Below are positions 25,601-40,600 of a DNA stretch of 64,000 nucleotides, in pieces. The notes under the pieces are model-generated. The model saw nothing but the letters and a program-made list of their open reading frames with translations, was not told the origin of the DNA and made no database searches. The stretch spans positions 19,285,576-19,349,575 of the forward strand of contig CM049309.1 in NCBI GenBank assembly GCA_026874595.1. The letters are read 5' to 3'. Source of the stretch: Sipunculus nudus. Lineage: Eukaryota > Annelida > Sipuncula > Golfingiida > Sipunculidae. Both the position numbers and the translations under genes were made by a program. Position 1 is the first letter of the stretch. Every line of letters starts with the position of its first letter.

Positions 25601-28600
25601 GTTCAAATGAATTAAATGACTGTTATAAACCAGTACCATACATTTGCAAAGATTCCTTACAATTTTCAACAACAAAATTCTTCAGAGATATTTTATAAGA
25701 TGTAGGCATCCAATATATAAAAATCAGATTTATTTCATCACATTATATGTATTATGATAAAAAAATTAAAATTCATTCACTCTAAAGAGTAACACTCTTA
25801 TTTAGACATCTATTCAAATACCCTGATCCAATTCAACATGTCATGGCATATTCAGTTTTCTCAACTAAGGAGATGACTTTCCGGCTAACAGTCTATGAAA
25901 AACACTGTTTCTTCAGTTTCATAAATTAGAATGGTGTCTTAATACCTATTAAGTGCCCTGGGTGTTAACCCTATTTGAGTAAGCAGAGTTTTTATCCCCC
26001 CCAAAGGGCTCCTGCCTTAGGGCCCAAATATGTTCATAAAGCACTGACGGAACAGCAATCACCCAGCGATGTCAAATTTGAATCATGCACAGTGAAAAAA
26101 CTCCCCTACCAACCAGCCCACCATGACAACCACTTTTTTGGTCCCAGACTAATACAAATCATCATAAAAACGAGTTAACATGAACACTTTGGCTGGTCTT
26201 GCAGGAGGTTGTGTTAGTGAGATTTCACTGTATTCATGCATGCAGCAAACACCATCAAAACATGATAAAATGTCATTTTATTATGAAGAAAAGATAGACT
26301 AACGAAGGAGGGGAAAGGGAGGTGAGATCAAGCAATTTTGTTAACAAGTGAATGGTGATCCTTGCCGAGGTAAAGTTACAAAGATCGAAGATCACGTGAC
26401 TGTGAGTCATGTGACCAGTGACGTGACAGTTACCAGTCAAGACTGCTAGCTTGGTGGGCTTAAATAGAATTTTCATTAAATCCAAAAATGTGGTGTTTTA
26501 CCCATGCATAAATCTCTGTGGGGCTTGTTCTACCCCGAGAGACATATATGATCTTCAGTCATTTATTATGGAAAAGAGTGGCCATTTGGATAGCCAGTAG
26601 TGATGAGTTTGTCAAGAACCACAAATCAAGAGGGGTCACTTATTAGGGCAGGGGCACTGATAAGTTCTCATACCTGATTTTATCCTTGCAAATAATTTAA
26701 TAACGAATGTCAGTAGAAAGAAAGCATTTTAACCAGGACCCATTTTGATTTACACAGTGACTTACTCTATGCTGTAGATACTCTTGTCCATACATCTGGT
26801 GCCAATGCCAGGCTTCTCCACCAATAGTCTCTCCAAGCTGTTAGCGAGCTCTGATTCTGGTTCATCATTACTGAATATGGAAAATGAAGGATCCTGTAAA
26901 ACTGTACTATCAGTAGGCTAGTTATGTGACACGGAGTATATTCTCATTCCTGTTTATGTCTGTCACAACAATTATGACTTTATGTATATAAAATATGAAT
27001 TCTTTGATAGAGAGTTCATATTTATAAAATGTCAAACCACATATAAGGTTTATTATTATTTTTAAATGATTTCATCCATACACATTATAAAAGTGTATAT
27101 GCTTTTAACTGAAAAAAAAACATAGAAAGAAAGGAAAATTTCAATAGATAGCTCCAGCACAGTTAAACACATGTTACATAGTACTAACCTGTAGAACATA
27201 TAGAGATGCTTGTCCTGTCCCCTTGGTGACAGTTGCCATGGATACAGTTCAAGGGGTGGTTCTTGTTCCATGGGTGGGACGATCATAGCAAAGACCATGG
27301 CCAGACAAATGAAGACGGCTGGTAATATCACCTGTATGTATGTTAATATATAGAAACACATCAAAAGTAGGAGATAATGCTCTTAAATTCTAGAGTATAC
27401 AAGATTACATATATTTCATGATCTAACATACTTTATGGAGTCATGGTTCCTAGGACAAGGTATAAAATGTTAGAAGCAATCTGAAATGTTTGGGCTAAAA
27501 ACTGATCCTTGCAATATAATCTGAAACAATTAATACAGAAACTTATTGAAAATTTAAACTTTAAGTCAAAGATGTATATATTATGAATCTGTAGGTAAAA
27601 AGGTTAGATTATTAACCATGTGTAGGTATTTTCAACAAACTGGACTTAGCCTCTTCAGCTTCTGTTCCAGTCTTTAATACAAATGGCACAGTAGTTATGC
27701 AACAGCCATCTTAGACACAGATCTATAGTAGAAAAGACTGACTGCTAAATTTTGATGATTCAGATTGAGTGCTTCTGATAAAAAGTTCTTATAAATGAAT
27801 TGCGTAAATAATGGAATGGTGACATATTTACCATCCTTGGCTATGATTAGCATAAGAAGAAACTATATAAATAATTATAATTATTTAGCCTCAATGGTTT
27901 TGATATGGGCTGAGTCTGAAGTGTAAATTTGTAGGTAGTGAGAAATGAGGTCACAGTGACCCAGATTTAGTTCAGTTAAATACATCTGAACTGATGTATC
28001 TGAAAGCAAAATTATGAGCCAGTAGCTTTAGGACCGTTAAAATGGCATAAACAGGAAATATTTCATACCTGGCTGACAAAGCCTTTCTTGCTTCGTCTGA
28101 CATAGTGGAATCGTTTCACAAACAGTGCCAAGAACTGGTGCCAGATAAGGGTGTGTCCTGTCACGCGTGATGAACCAGCTCCGTTACAATTCTCAACGTC
28201 CTGGGCTCTCACAGTGCCTGTATTTATGATAAATAAATATATATAACTGGTGCATGAGACTGATTGTTATTAGGCTTGTGTATCATAAAAAAACTCAAGA
28301 GATGAATCAATTCACTATACTGCATTGGAAGTAGTAAATCATTTTGGGAAACTTGTGCCTTACATAATACAAGGAATAATAAATGATTCCTACTGCATGT
28401 TGATTAATGAATGCATACAATATCTTGTCTTAAATTTAGTTATGTGCCAATGTACCATATGCAATAAGCCATGCATTTTGGGACTCCTAGCATTAACCTA
28501 GTACCAAAAATGAAGAAAAAGCACATTACTAGACACCAAATATTTGATAAAGTTTAGTTTAATAAGGGTTTGTTTTATTCTTAGCTTTATCTATATGTCT

Positions 28601-31600
28601 CTTAGGTTATATACTCTGCGGCCATAAAGAATTTAACAGACAAACCAACTGCAATACTGCTATTACAATCTTGATGTGATCAAATTAAGTTTTCACAAAA
28701 ACATTACTCTTTGAAATTTGGCAGACACCTTGGCACATACAAAAATCTCATAGTGCTTGTACATATTTGCACTCTCAAAAATGTTTTGCCTCTTGAAAAC
28801 CCTTGAATACTTTTGGTGCTGTTTTGAACATTAATATTTGCTGTGTGGATTAATGGCATGTCCCTATCTTTACATATTTGCATGCATCAGTGAATACATA
28901 GTGGATTTTTATACTGTTTTACTCACATAACAGCATTACCATATTGTTGCAAACAAGGAAAGGCTGCCATTAGAACCCGTTATGTGCACATTCAACTCCA
29001 CCTAGTGGCTAAAAGTCTAACTTTACTGACATAAACGCATGGTAATGTCACATCTACAAGCAAGTGAAGCTATTTATCTCCAAGCTCTTTATTTATAGTG
29101 CAGTATTGTAAAACTATTCCCTACTCCAAGGTGTTCCTGTAATAAAAGTCACCTAAAGATACTAAATAAGTATGTGATACAGAATAGGGTACTTGAATTC
29201 ATATTAATAATTATTTACGGTAATTTGCCAACTGCTTTCAGCACCATCTGGTGTTACCCCTTTAAACTAATCTTTATTTAAATTTTTAATTTTTACGATC
29301 AAGGAGATGCTTGACCAAACTTGCTTCTCTTGGTGGAATAAACTTTACCCCCTTATCTTTGCAATGTCAATGTCACTTCTTTCAAGTATGAACTTTCTTT
29401 CAGAGTTCCATTATTTTACTGACTCACAATATTTTACTGACATGTATCAAGCTCACAGGTACTAATAAGCATCTGAGATATCACATATAATTGACTGTTT
29501 TGGAAGTGCCCATTACCCTGTTACTTTACTTACCTGGGTAGTCCTGAGTGGTCATATCTAATTCATCTAGAAAGAAAAGGTGAGGAAAACATGAAGACAA
29601 TATACAGGAAATAAAGGTAGGGTCTGTCTATAAAGGAAGGAGTCACTTAAGACAAAGGAAACATCACACAAAGACAGGAAAGGATCCACTTCAAACAAAG
29701 GATGTAATATTACATAACCAACACAAGGTTTAGACAGTCAATACAGGATGATATGGGTTTATTGATCAAAGTAAAATCAAAGTCAAAGACTTTTCACACT
29801 AAATCTTTCTGGGGGTCTTTAAACCCTAGTGGTCTTCAGGATTATAGTCCGTTTCATCCCCTCATGTCCACCTGTTTTTTGCTATGAAAATTTTAATAGT
29901 TACATTTCAAGGGAAACACTGAAGTGTAAAATATTAAAGGACTTTATTTTCAAAATTTAAATAATTACCTACTTTACACTGTGTTTCGGAAAAATAATTT
30001 ATTTGAAAATATGAGAAATCCGTCTACATTCACAACATATCAGACCCTCTTATGGTGGTCAAGGTCATTGGTCACATGCAAAAACAGCCTCAACTGACAG
30101 ATTCTGATTGGATGATCTCATGTAAACACTCTATAAAATATAACCAGCTAAAACAAAGATGGCTGCTTATAGAGGGACACATCATATTTGCCAGATGATG
30201 GTGAAAAGACTAAAAAGTAGTGTAACATGAGCAGGGGATTTATTGTAAATTTCTAAATTGCCATATTAGGCTGTCACTCCCATATGTTGTTTTCTTGGAA
30301 ATTATTGAGCAGTTGGTGAAACAGACTATAGTTCCATTGCATAATTTGACTGTGCAAATTTAAAAACCACGAAACTATTAGCTACAAAGCTCCAGTATTG
30401 CTTCTCTAATTAATGGCATAAAGATGAACATATATAGGCATGTTAATGTGACCAAGACAGGAACAATAAACATGTTTTCTTGTTTATCTTCATAAAACTA
30501 TAATAAATTGAATAATTCACATTTCCAAATTTAGAAAATCATGTTTTTATTCAAATAATGGGCTTAGAAAATATTTAAAAATTCGTTAACCTGTGCTTTG
30601 AGACAAACGGGTAAAATAGATGAACTGTGGTTGACTTCATATTAGCAAGGTTAAGATTTAGCAATTTTCACTTTTACATTGTTTCACAAGGGTCCCAATT
30701 TTTAGATCTCACCATACAGTAATCTACACAAAGCACATCCATTATTTATGAATTAATTAAATCAAATAATATGTGAGCATAATCTTATCAAATGGCTGGT
30801 TACCAAAGTGAACATTAAACAAATAGAAATTACGGTTCGTTACTGGCAGATAAAATGAATTATAAGACATTTTTATTTTTAATAGCAATATAATTCCTTT
30901 TGACTTGCCTGCAATGATGGGGGCTCATATTAATGAAAATTTATTTATGTGCTAATTCCCTTTTTCTGAAAATCATGAATTTGAAACCCCCACAAACAAA
31001 AAAGTAACCACAGTAACCAGAGTTTGGATAATTTTCAGAAGAAGAAGATACATCAGGAGCTTTGTAGCAAAAAAAAAACAACTGACTCAAAAATACCTTC
31101 AGAAACATAGTTAATATACAAACCCTGAGGTCACACCATAAAACAACTGAGGTTTAAAGTGCTATATACCAAACACTCCAGTATGAGACAGAGGGACACA
31201 ATAATGAAAACTGGATAACTATCTAAAAATGAAAATTATACTGAGTACAGGTCTGGTTAGTGAAAAAGGTTACCGTTGGCAACAAGATCCTCCAGGTCAC
31301 CACTGGTTTTGTTCAGGAACCGGAGTCGTTTCCGACGGAAGCTGAGTCTAGTAACTGGCCTGGCAAACTGTCCACCTACAAGGACAAGAAGGTGGTTGAA
31401 ACTGGCTCTCTTATGGTAAAGTTTATCATATTATATGCATGTTATACAATCTTGAAGCCATTTTGGCTTCAGGTTTTAAATACACAGGAATAATCCTGTT
31501 TTTATGACATGAGTGTGAATCTTTGTCACAAGTACTGACTTTTGAAGGAGGTCTTTGTGTGTGTGAGTGCCTGTGTGTGTTCATGTGCGAATCCTTTTCC

Positions 31601-34600
31601 AGCATACAAAAAGACCTTATGTGATTTATACCTTATTAACATTAGGCAAAAAAAAGGTATGGTTCTCAGGCACTTTTTTCACAAGCCAATGCGAGCAGGC
31701 GATATTTTGTATTACCTTAAATAAAAATGTTTGATGAGATGGTTAAAACAGATGCTGGCAGTACCTGAGAACCATACCTTTTATTTTTTTTGCCTTAGAT
31801 CAGAATATTTTTTTTTTCTGGATATCATGTACGCTCCCGAGGCAGCGGAAATCTTGCACTTCTAAAGAAGCAACTGATTTTCACTCTGCAAGCTTTGACT
31901 GTTTATGATATATTTAGACACCAGATGGCGGTTCGTTGTCTGCTGAACAAAACGTGCGTATGATGTGACAAGCAGCCAACCAGATGCCAATAAACAAACA
32001 CTCGACAGGCATCCTGGCTCCGCCCATAGCTGCGCTTCAAGCACCGCTTGATGAGAGGTAAAGGTCAAATTTTAATTGCTCCCTCTGTATTCTCGCATCA
32101 TCGACCGATTTGATTATGACATTATGACTGTGTTAGCTGGCCATGTATCTGTGGTCTGCAGAACTGAAACCAGCCAGCGAGGTGTGCACGCAGGCTTTGT
32201 TGTTACGTTTTGTTTGAATTACACCTCACCGGTTGGGCATCCTATGTGCCCTAGGCAAATCACGTCTGGGGCAATTCTCTTCGAGCCTGTGGCCTGTTTA
32301 GACGGTTACCGGGGTGATGGGCTGTCACTCAAAACAAAATGAACATGATTGGCTCTGTGTATTCCTTGCTTGGCCGTGTCTTACAACACAAGGTCTCATC
32401 TGATTGGACGAAAATACAGTGCTCCCCTCTGGTGTAGCAATTCAGAATACAAGGTCATAACAAACAGGGCTTACTATAAAGGGAGTTGGCCTATAGTTAA
32501 AGCGCTGTGTAAAGAGCGTAGATATCATGAATTCTTTTCAAGTGCAGAAAAATAATTTGTGATCGATCATGCAAAAATGCAACTAATTTAATTTATTATG
32601 AAAGAAAACTACTAATCATCCATTAAATCAATTAATTGGCCCACCACTGATTATCATTACCATCTGTCATGTCTTCCAGCATGGTCCTCTTCCTCTCCTC
32701 ATCCACGTCGTTGTCCTCGGCAACCTTCAGGAACACCTGGATGTGATGAAAAGTTACATACTTTGTATGAGGAAAAAAAATATGTTAGAAAAATTATTAT
32801 GAAGAACATCCAGTAATACACATTATTTGCACACAGACAACTGTTTTTTTTTTATCACAATTCTCTTCATAATATTTGCATAAATTATAAAAATCTTTCA
32901 AGGTTATTCTATTTCATGACTTAATTTTATGCTTATTTTCTCATTCAATTTACTTACAAAATAATCAAAATCTTATTTTTAGGTATCATCAGCGATATGT
33001 TTAGGAAAACTTGAAATGAATAAATTACAATCATTTAAAGCACATCCAACTGAAATTTACTAACTAATCATTTATAATTTACCAAAATCTAAGGGGAAAT
33101 ATTTTTAAAGATATCTTTTCATTAATGTATTTATATACTGTTATCAGGTGCTCATAAAAGCAGACCAAACTGTCACGCTAGTGAGGCTTGCTTTTCTAGC
33201 AAAGAGGTTGGAATTCAAGACATGTGCGCCACTGACATTGGTTAAAATCTGGGATTAACCCAATATCTTCCACTGAGCAAAATGTTAACATAACATATTG
33301 GGGCTCATCCAAAATGAGGCCCAACTTTGAGAAAGCTGGGGCTATAGGAAGGTAGTTTGAAGTATAGGATAGCTCACCAAAAAAGTTAAGTAACGTAATT
33401 CTGAAAGCAGAACTCTCTTAAGAGTGGGTGTGTTACCCGATGCACAGAAAGTGGACTGAACTGTCCCACCAGTGAAGTTTATTTTCCCCTCAGCAAAATG
33501 TTTCTTGTGACAATACACATGTACCTCATTTGCAAGGGATCATGTGAACCTTACCTCTTCCAGTGTTGTATCAGAGATTCCATAACTAGAGATATCCAGC
33601 TCTGTCAGCTTGCTGTCCAGCGCTGTAAACAGCTGTTGGAAGGACTCGCAATGTGACAGGCCTGAGGGGAGCTGGTAGCACAGCTCTGAACCCACAGACT
33701 CTACCAGCTTGGCTTGGGGAACATACTCCTGAATGAAACGTGTCAGGGAGCTCTCTGAAGTGGCGCCACCTGTCTCTTCCACCACATCCATACTGTCATC
33801 TTTTTCAAATTCTCTCTCAATGTCTGGTTTCTTGACCTAAATAATATTTAGACATAGCTACTCATTTTCACCATCTGTCCTGATTATTAGCATTTAATAA
33901 TACAGTCATATTTTCAAAATTACTTACCTGAAAATGGAAATAAATTTACTCATGTATATATGTTTACCAAGATGGAAATACATGTGTTATTATGTATTTA
34001 TTTTAAAAGACTATTTTTTTCAGGGTTTTCTAGAGGGAAAGTGAACCATCCATGATTAAAAAGTTCATGTTCTATAAGTTTAATAATGTATATCAATATG
34101 CATAAAGAAATAAACACAAAAATACAAACTTCAATTTAAACTTAAAATTAATCTGTAAAACCTGTTCGCATTTCCTACAACAAAAATATCAAAGACTTAA
34201 TTCTTTTACATCATTACACATTCTATGAAACATGGAATATGAGCTTAAATAGAATGTTTGAGACATATCTTACATCTCCATTGGCTAATGGAGCTCCTAT
34301 GCCGTTAGCTTTGGCTTCTTTCTTCACCAATGTCAGGTAGTAACCGCTACCAAACCGGCTCTTCAGGAAGAGGCTTGATCCACAGCAGCACAGCTTGCCT
34401 TGGGAAATGATAGCGATCCGATCACCCAAGATGTCTGCCTCGTCCATGAAGTGAGTAGATAAAATGATAGTTCTGCCTGTAATTAAATAAAATGTTTTTA
34501 TCCACCTTGATGCTAAATTGTTCACGACTTTGAAACAGCACCCATTATCCCTGACAGGAAGGATGAAGGACTTCAGATATTTTAAACCCATAATTGAATG

Positions 34601-37600
34601 TTTTAAAAGCTTTTTTTTCAAAACGCATATTTAAATATTGTAAAAGCTCATTTTTTCTAATTTGCTTATTTTGACATTTCCGGTTTGAGTGATACCCTAC
34701 TAGTGGTGTGATAATTTTTTAATTAAATCAATGATTGGTCATTTTCTTTCAATTAATCTGGTTGTATTTATGCATAATCAATTAATTATGTGTGCACAAG
34801 CATGCAAAGATGTAACATAACCCAGACTGAAAAGACAGAACAAGTGTCAATAACCAAGCTGTTATCTTTACCTGTCAGCCTGATGTGAAATTCAGGCTGA
34901 TTTTATTCAGTCAATATTTTAAGAATAATTCTACATTCCAGATTTCATCATAGATGATTAATAAAATAGCTGATTTAGAACAGATAATTGCCTCTGAGAG
35001 GAAGGTATGCTTTCATTTCTATTTGTGTGTTTGTTCACCACATAATTCATTGAATCATGAATGGAATCTCATGGAATTTTCAGGGCATTTTGTGAATGGA
35101 CCAATGAAGAATTGATTATATTTTGGTGTGGATCTGACCCATGATCCAGACTCACCAGCATCACCCAGGAATATTCACAAATGTACAGCCACTTATGCAT
35201 GAAAGAACCTCAGAATGTGGGCTGAATAACTGAATGGCGTAGGCTTGCATTCATTAGAATCCAGATTGGTCTTTTTTTGTTTTGACCGTCGAACATGACT
35301 TTACAACCAGTCCCTCCCACTACTACCTACCCTGTCGGTATTTGAGGACCAGTTCCCAGATTGACCTCCTGGCATAGGGATCAACACCAGCAGTTGGTTC
35401 ATCCAGAATCACGACCCTTGACCCTGCCACAAAGGCCAAGGCCACAGACAATTTCCTCTTCATTCCCCCTGAAGAAAAATACAAGAAACAAGATGATTTA
35501 CATATGGATGCTTTCTACCCTAGCAAATCACCCATACACTGTATTACAAAGTATATCATTACTTCATTTCAACATTATCAATTTCTATGGCAACTACTTT
35601 TTTGCTAAGTTCTTCAAACTTTTGTTTTGAGGAAAAGTCCTAATTTAGTACTAAACCCTTCTGTGAAAGTATTCTTGTTTTCAAGCTAAGGATCTCAATC
35701 CTGAAATAAGCCCTCCATATACTTTTCCATCAAGATTTAGTCAGTAAATTTGCAAGTCATTCATATATAGAATTACTCAGATACTATACAGGAGTTTGTG
35801 CATGTAATGGTAGCTTTCCATGTATACATATGCAATACATTTGTGTATGCAGTATATATCTGAACGCAGCTATAAATGGGCACCTGTGATTCCATTAATA
35901 TGTATGCATATGTGGTACATATGCAGCAAAGTAGGCCTATAGTATACAGTTATATTAGCAGAGAATTCATCTGCCGGAGGAATACCCTATAACTGATATC
36001 ATGATTCCCCATCTGTTATAATGCGCATGCATTTTCAATCACTTCCCTGAGCGAAACATGCCGCATACCCATACATATATAAATATACAAAGTTTATGAA
36101 GAGAATATAATGTGTGCAATTCCTAGCTACATATGCAAACATAATGCCTAAGTACTGCAACACATATGGAATGCTATCTTCAGAGTTAAAGAGCATTACC
36201 AGAGAGATTTTTGGCTTGTTCATTCCTCTTGTTGACCAGTCCTACATCCTGAACCATCTGTTCTATCTCTGTCTTCACCTGCTGTGATTCCAGTCCCTTC
36301 AGACAGGCATAAAACCAGATCTGCTCATCCACAGTCAGACTGTAATTATTCATATACATAATCAGTATTAATAAACTATTATCCCTTTCATACACACAAC
36401 AGTTTAAAAAATTTTGGGCAATGAAGATTAATAGGTTTCAAACCATATTGTGCATCTGGCACCAATGAATGAGGTGTTCATTTCATATGTGAAAATAATG
36501 TAACAACATGATGACATAGCATTCGTGCTGTGACCAAGTTTCCATTTTCCAACTGAAACTTTTGACTTAATTTCCTGTGACTTTGCCATACAGAGACCTG
36601 TGACTTTATTCCTTCCAATGTTTGTGACTTTTTTTGTGACTTATTTCTTATGCAAAATTGTGACTTTATTTCCCAGTCCCTTTTATTCCCTAGAATAGAA
36701 TTCCCACACTTCAAGACAAAGAGCAGGTAGGTTTTGTCGTCACAGCATCTAATGCTAATGTATTGTTTGGCTACCATAAAAGAATCCCTCACGTGTCATA
36801 GAGGACGTTATGCTGCGGACACATGCCCATGCTCTTACGGATCTCCTCCATGTCGCTGCGGATGTCCTTGTTGTAGATTAATGCAGTTCCTTGTGTGGGT
36901 GGGAACAGTCCTGTCAGTACGGACCTGGAAAATAATATACACAACATGAAGCTTCAAGATTAAGAATATAACATTATATGCAAATCTGCTGCCTAAAGGA
37001 ATGTGGTATTATTTGTTCAATATTCAGGGTCATTCAAGGATGCAAAAGAATAAGTCCATTATTGCAAATATTTTTTTTTTATAGATATACACACATACAT
37101 ATATATAAATATATATATATATTTAAAAATATGACGGCAGTTGCTTTGATGAAAAAGTCTGTGTTATGTTTTTTATTAAAGATATAACACAAATATAAAG
37201 TTTAGAATATTGCAGTATTTTAATCAAATACATTTCTGAAATTTATTGGACTATCACATTGGGTACAGGTAACTTACATTGTTGTGGTTTTGCCTGCTCC
37301 ATTATGACCTAGGAATGATGTGATTTGTCCTTCAAAGAAGTTCAAGGTCAGCCCATCCACGGCAACCTTCTGACCTCTTTTATAGATCTTCTTCATACCT
37401 CGGATTGCAACACCAATGCGTTCATTTTGTGGCTCTGTCTCGAAGTCTCCAGAACCTATGTAATTGAATCAGGCCCTTCAGCTCAAAAGTCCAACATCTT
37501 AACCACTACACAACATCCTACTGCTTTACATTACATTTTTAAAGTCATTGCAGTTTTAATCTTGAAATTCCATATTTTACCAAGTTTGAAAAAAAGAAAC

Positions 37601-40600
37601 ATTCTAACCATATAGAATAGTTTAGTTTAAAACATAAAAGAGCAAGTTTAACACTGAGTTTGTCCATCATTATCACTTTGAGAAACATCAAAGGACTAAA
37701 AAACAAAATATTTAATATATATATTTAAGGTTTAACTGAAAAACATAAAACTGCAGGTAACTGCAAAAATTATAACTAATGGCAAATCACAGGGCTACAT
37801 GATCAAAAACACTGAAACTTCAAGAAACGGAGATTTGCAAGAGTGACCAACTTGTGTTGTTTGGATCCATCTCGTATGTGCGGTCTTCTGCTGTAATATC
37901 AGGGTAATGGCCGCCTTTACCACACCAGTATGATCTGGTCACAGGGAAGTACCATACACGAGGAACACCATACTGGCCTGAAGTATATTTAAATACACAC
38001 TCTGATTTCAAGCAGATAACAACTGGTGCCTTGTTTGCTTATATTAGCCTTCATCAATTCATGTATCAATACATTCATGAAACTTAAATATCAGTCCATA
38101 ATACCATGAATTAAATTATCTCATTCTTCTGTTAATCATACTTTATCACTGATAATCTTTTAACAAACTGAACCATTACTGAACACTAAATGGTTAAACT
38201 AAAATAATTATTTTTTTTCTAAGATCTGTAAACTGCAAAAGGTCTATCATACTTTATGCTCAATTTCTGCTCACATGATGAGTAATATATATACTACCAC
38301 TTTAACATTACCATCTTTGTATGATGACCACTGTATATTTGATATGACCATGACCACATAATGAAAATACAAAGTTAATAATAGCTAAAATGACTACATC
38401 AGTAAAGAAAATCAGTTTTAAATTGGGAAAGCAGCTGTGCTTATTAGCGATCAAACAGCTGGCAGATTTTTTACACATTCACTGATTCAAACTCCAGTAC
38501 TGTTACCATTACAACAATACATTTTCTCACATAAAACAAAATTTCAAAAGACAAATGATGGAAATATCATTCTTTTAGGCAAATAAAAAATACTTTGGCT
38601 TAATGTGAATTATAACAAATACATGTTTAAGAGTGTGTGATTGGTGCGAAATATCCTGAGAGTGTAAAATATTACTTAAATAACCATAAAAATTTATATC
38701 TTAATATGTAAAGCTCCTCAGAGTACATGATTCAGATTTTAGTAAAATATTTATTAAGTATTATTTCAGGACCAGTGTTTATATTGTGTTTTACTGCACA
38801 GTTTACCTGGGAAGACTGCCTCAATATACCAGGTGAGTACCCAGTAAATGAACGCATCCAGCAACATCATAACTATGCATCCGAGCATGCTGTAGGAGTC
38901 CTCGGGGATCGGGCTGCGAGCCATGTTGTCAAACTGTATCCCAATACCTTGCTCTTCATAGCGTGCTATGTAGCTGCACCCAAACCCAAATGCCACTGTT
39001 GAAGACAGGCACTGGAAAGTGATAAATATGGATTATCTATACAAAGAATGCACACTGTGCATAATCAAGACTCACAAGAGTACAATTATGCTGGTTAGGT
39101 TTGTGGCTTCAAAATCTGCAGCCCACATTGCATTGGAGGTTCAATGTACACAGACAACATAGGTATAAATATAGTGAAGAGAGTAATGTAGTCAGTTAAA
39201 ATATTTTGGACAAGCATGGTTTCAAGGCAAGATACATAAACATGGGTGTTTTTGTGAAAGGACTTCATGGAATAAGTAATATTTTGTAAGCATGCACATG
39301 TGAAATGTAAAAAGGTGTTCTCCCACGGAATGTAACAAACTTTGATTTTAAAGTTTGACAGTTGAGACTAGTATTCCTGGTTGTCCCACAGTTCCCAACA
39401 GGAAGACATTTATTCTGAGCAGAAACAACCTCTGGCAGAAACCCTGCACAGAATGTGGCACCTACAAACAGTCACATTATCGAAAAAATGAACTGGCCCT
39501 GGCTCTTTTTTAATGAAAATTTACATGATTTCAATGTAGAATAAACGGGTTACTTCCTAAAAATAAAAGTTGGTATTTGGAGCATTCTCAGTATAAGGCT
39601 GATTTTCATTAAGTACTGAATTTTCATTTTGTTATTTTTTAACATTTTTGATAAATTATCAGGTAAGTTTAGCTGATGAAAATTAGACAGTAAAACCACA
39701 ATAGTCAGAATTTAGGTATGCATGATTCTTGTCATACCAGAAATATAATTAACTTGATTACCAGGTTGGATCGTTTTTCCGTTGCAAATACAGAAATATG
39801 TCTCCCCTCCCTATGGGCCTCCTCCATCCCCGAATTTAAGGAGAGAAATATGGACTATTTCAAAAGTTTGGGTTCACACAAAAAACCTTAATTTCTGAAG
39901 ATTTGAATTTGAAGATGAAGGTCAAGGTCACAAGTATTCAAACTTTTCTGAAATTTTGATAGAAACTAAAAAGCAAGCAAGGCAGATTTCAGGTTTTATA
40001 TGCATAGGGTTACAAATAACCTAGAACTTAAAACTTGCTGTTGCAATATTATCCTTAATGAACAGGCTACATTTTACACTACTCTAAGAGTTTAACAATG
40101 ATCACAAACCCCAAGAGCCTTTTGTGAGAATGTCATCAGTTCCTCCCACTGAACAATGAGCGTGTAGGGCAGGTAGCCAATAAAGTAGAAGACACCGCCG
40201 CACGCCGCAGCCACATTAGCTTTTGAGAAGAACACACTGAACAGGAAGCACTGCATGATGGTTGCCACGGTGAATGCCAGCAGGAACAGCAGGATCACCA
40301 TCGGGTTGGAATGTTCCAGGACCTTACCACCCTGAAAGAATGATAAGGTATATGAATATACAATATATAATCATATGCTATAGATATACATATACATGAC
40401 ATAATAAATAAGATCTAAAATGTTGGGTGATATATATTGTAGTAGGAACGGATTAAATGACCTGCCCAAGGATCCGGGACCCGTCATAGGACCCCCCAGT
40501 TTTACGCCAGAAGACCTCGGGTGAGTGTCGTGTGTATAAGGGCCGAGCTGTAGAGAGCCATCGAGGAGTCCATGTCCGATTGGAGCTGCCTGTTGGCGTG

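Larger units (their letters stand above)
27332..31273 (-). other. Introns between e24 and e27
   Basis: Apart from e26 and the microexon e25, this is AT-rich intron sequence in which I see no gene, RNA or recognisable repeat. Confidence 0.55.

Noticed and set aside
32076-32555. Plus-strand open frames in the e23-e24 intron
   Set aside because: No recognisable domain, no promoter or splice context; probably a degraded repeat.
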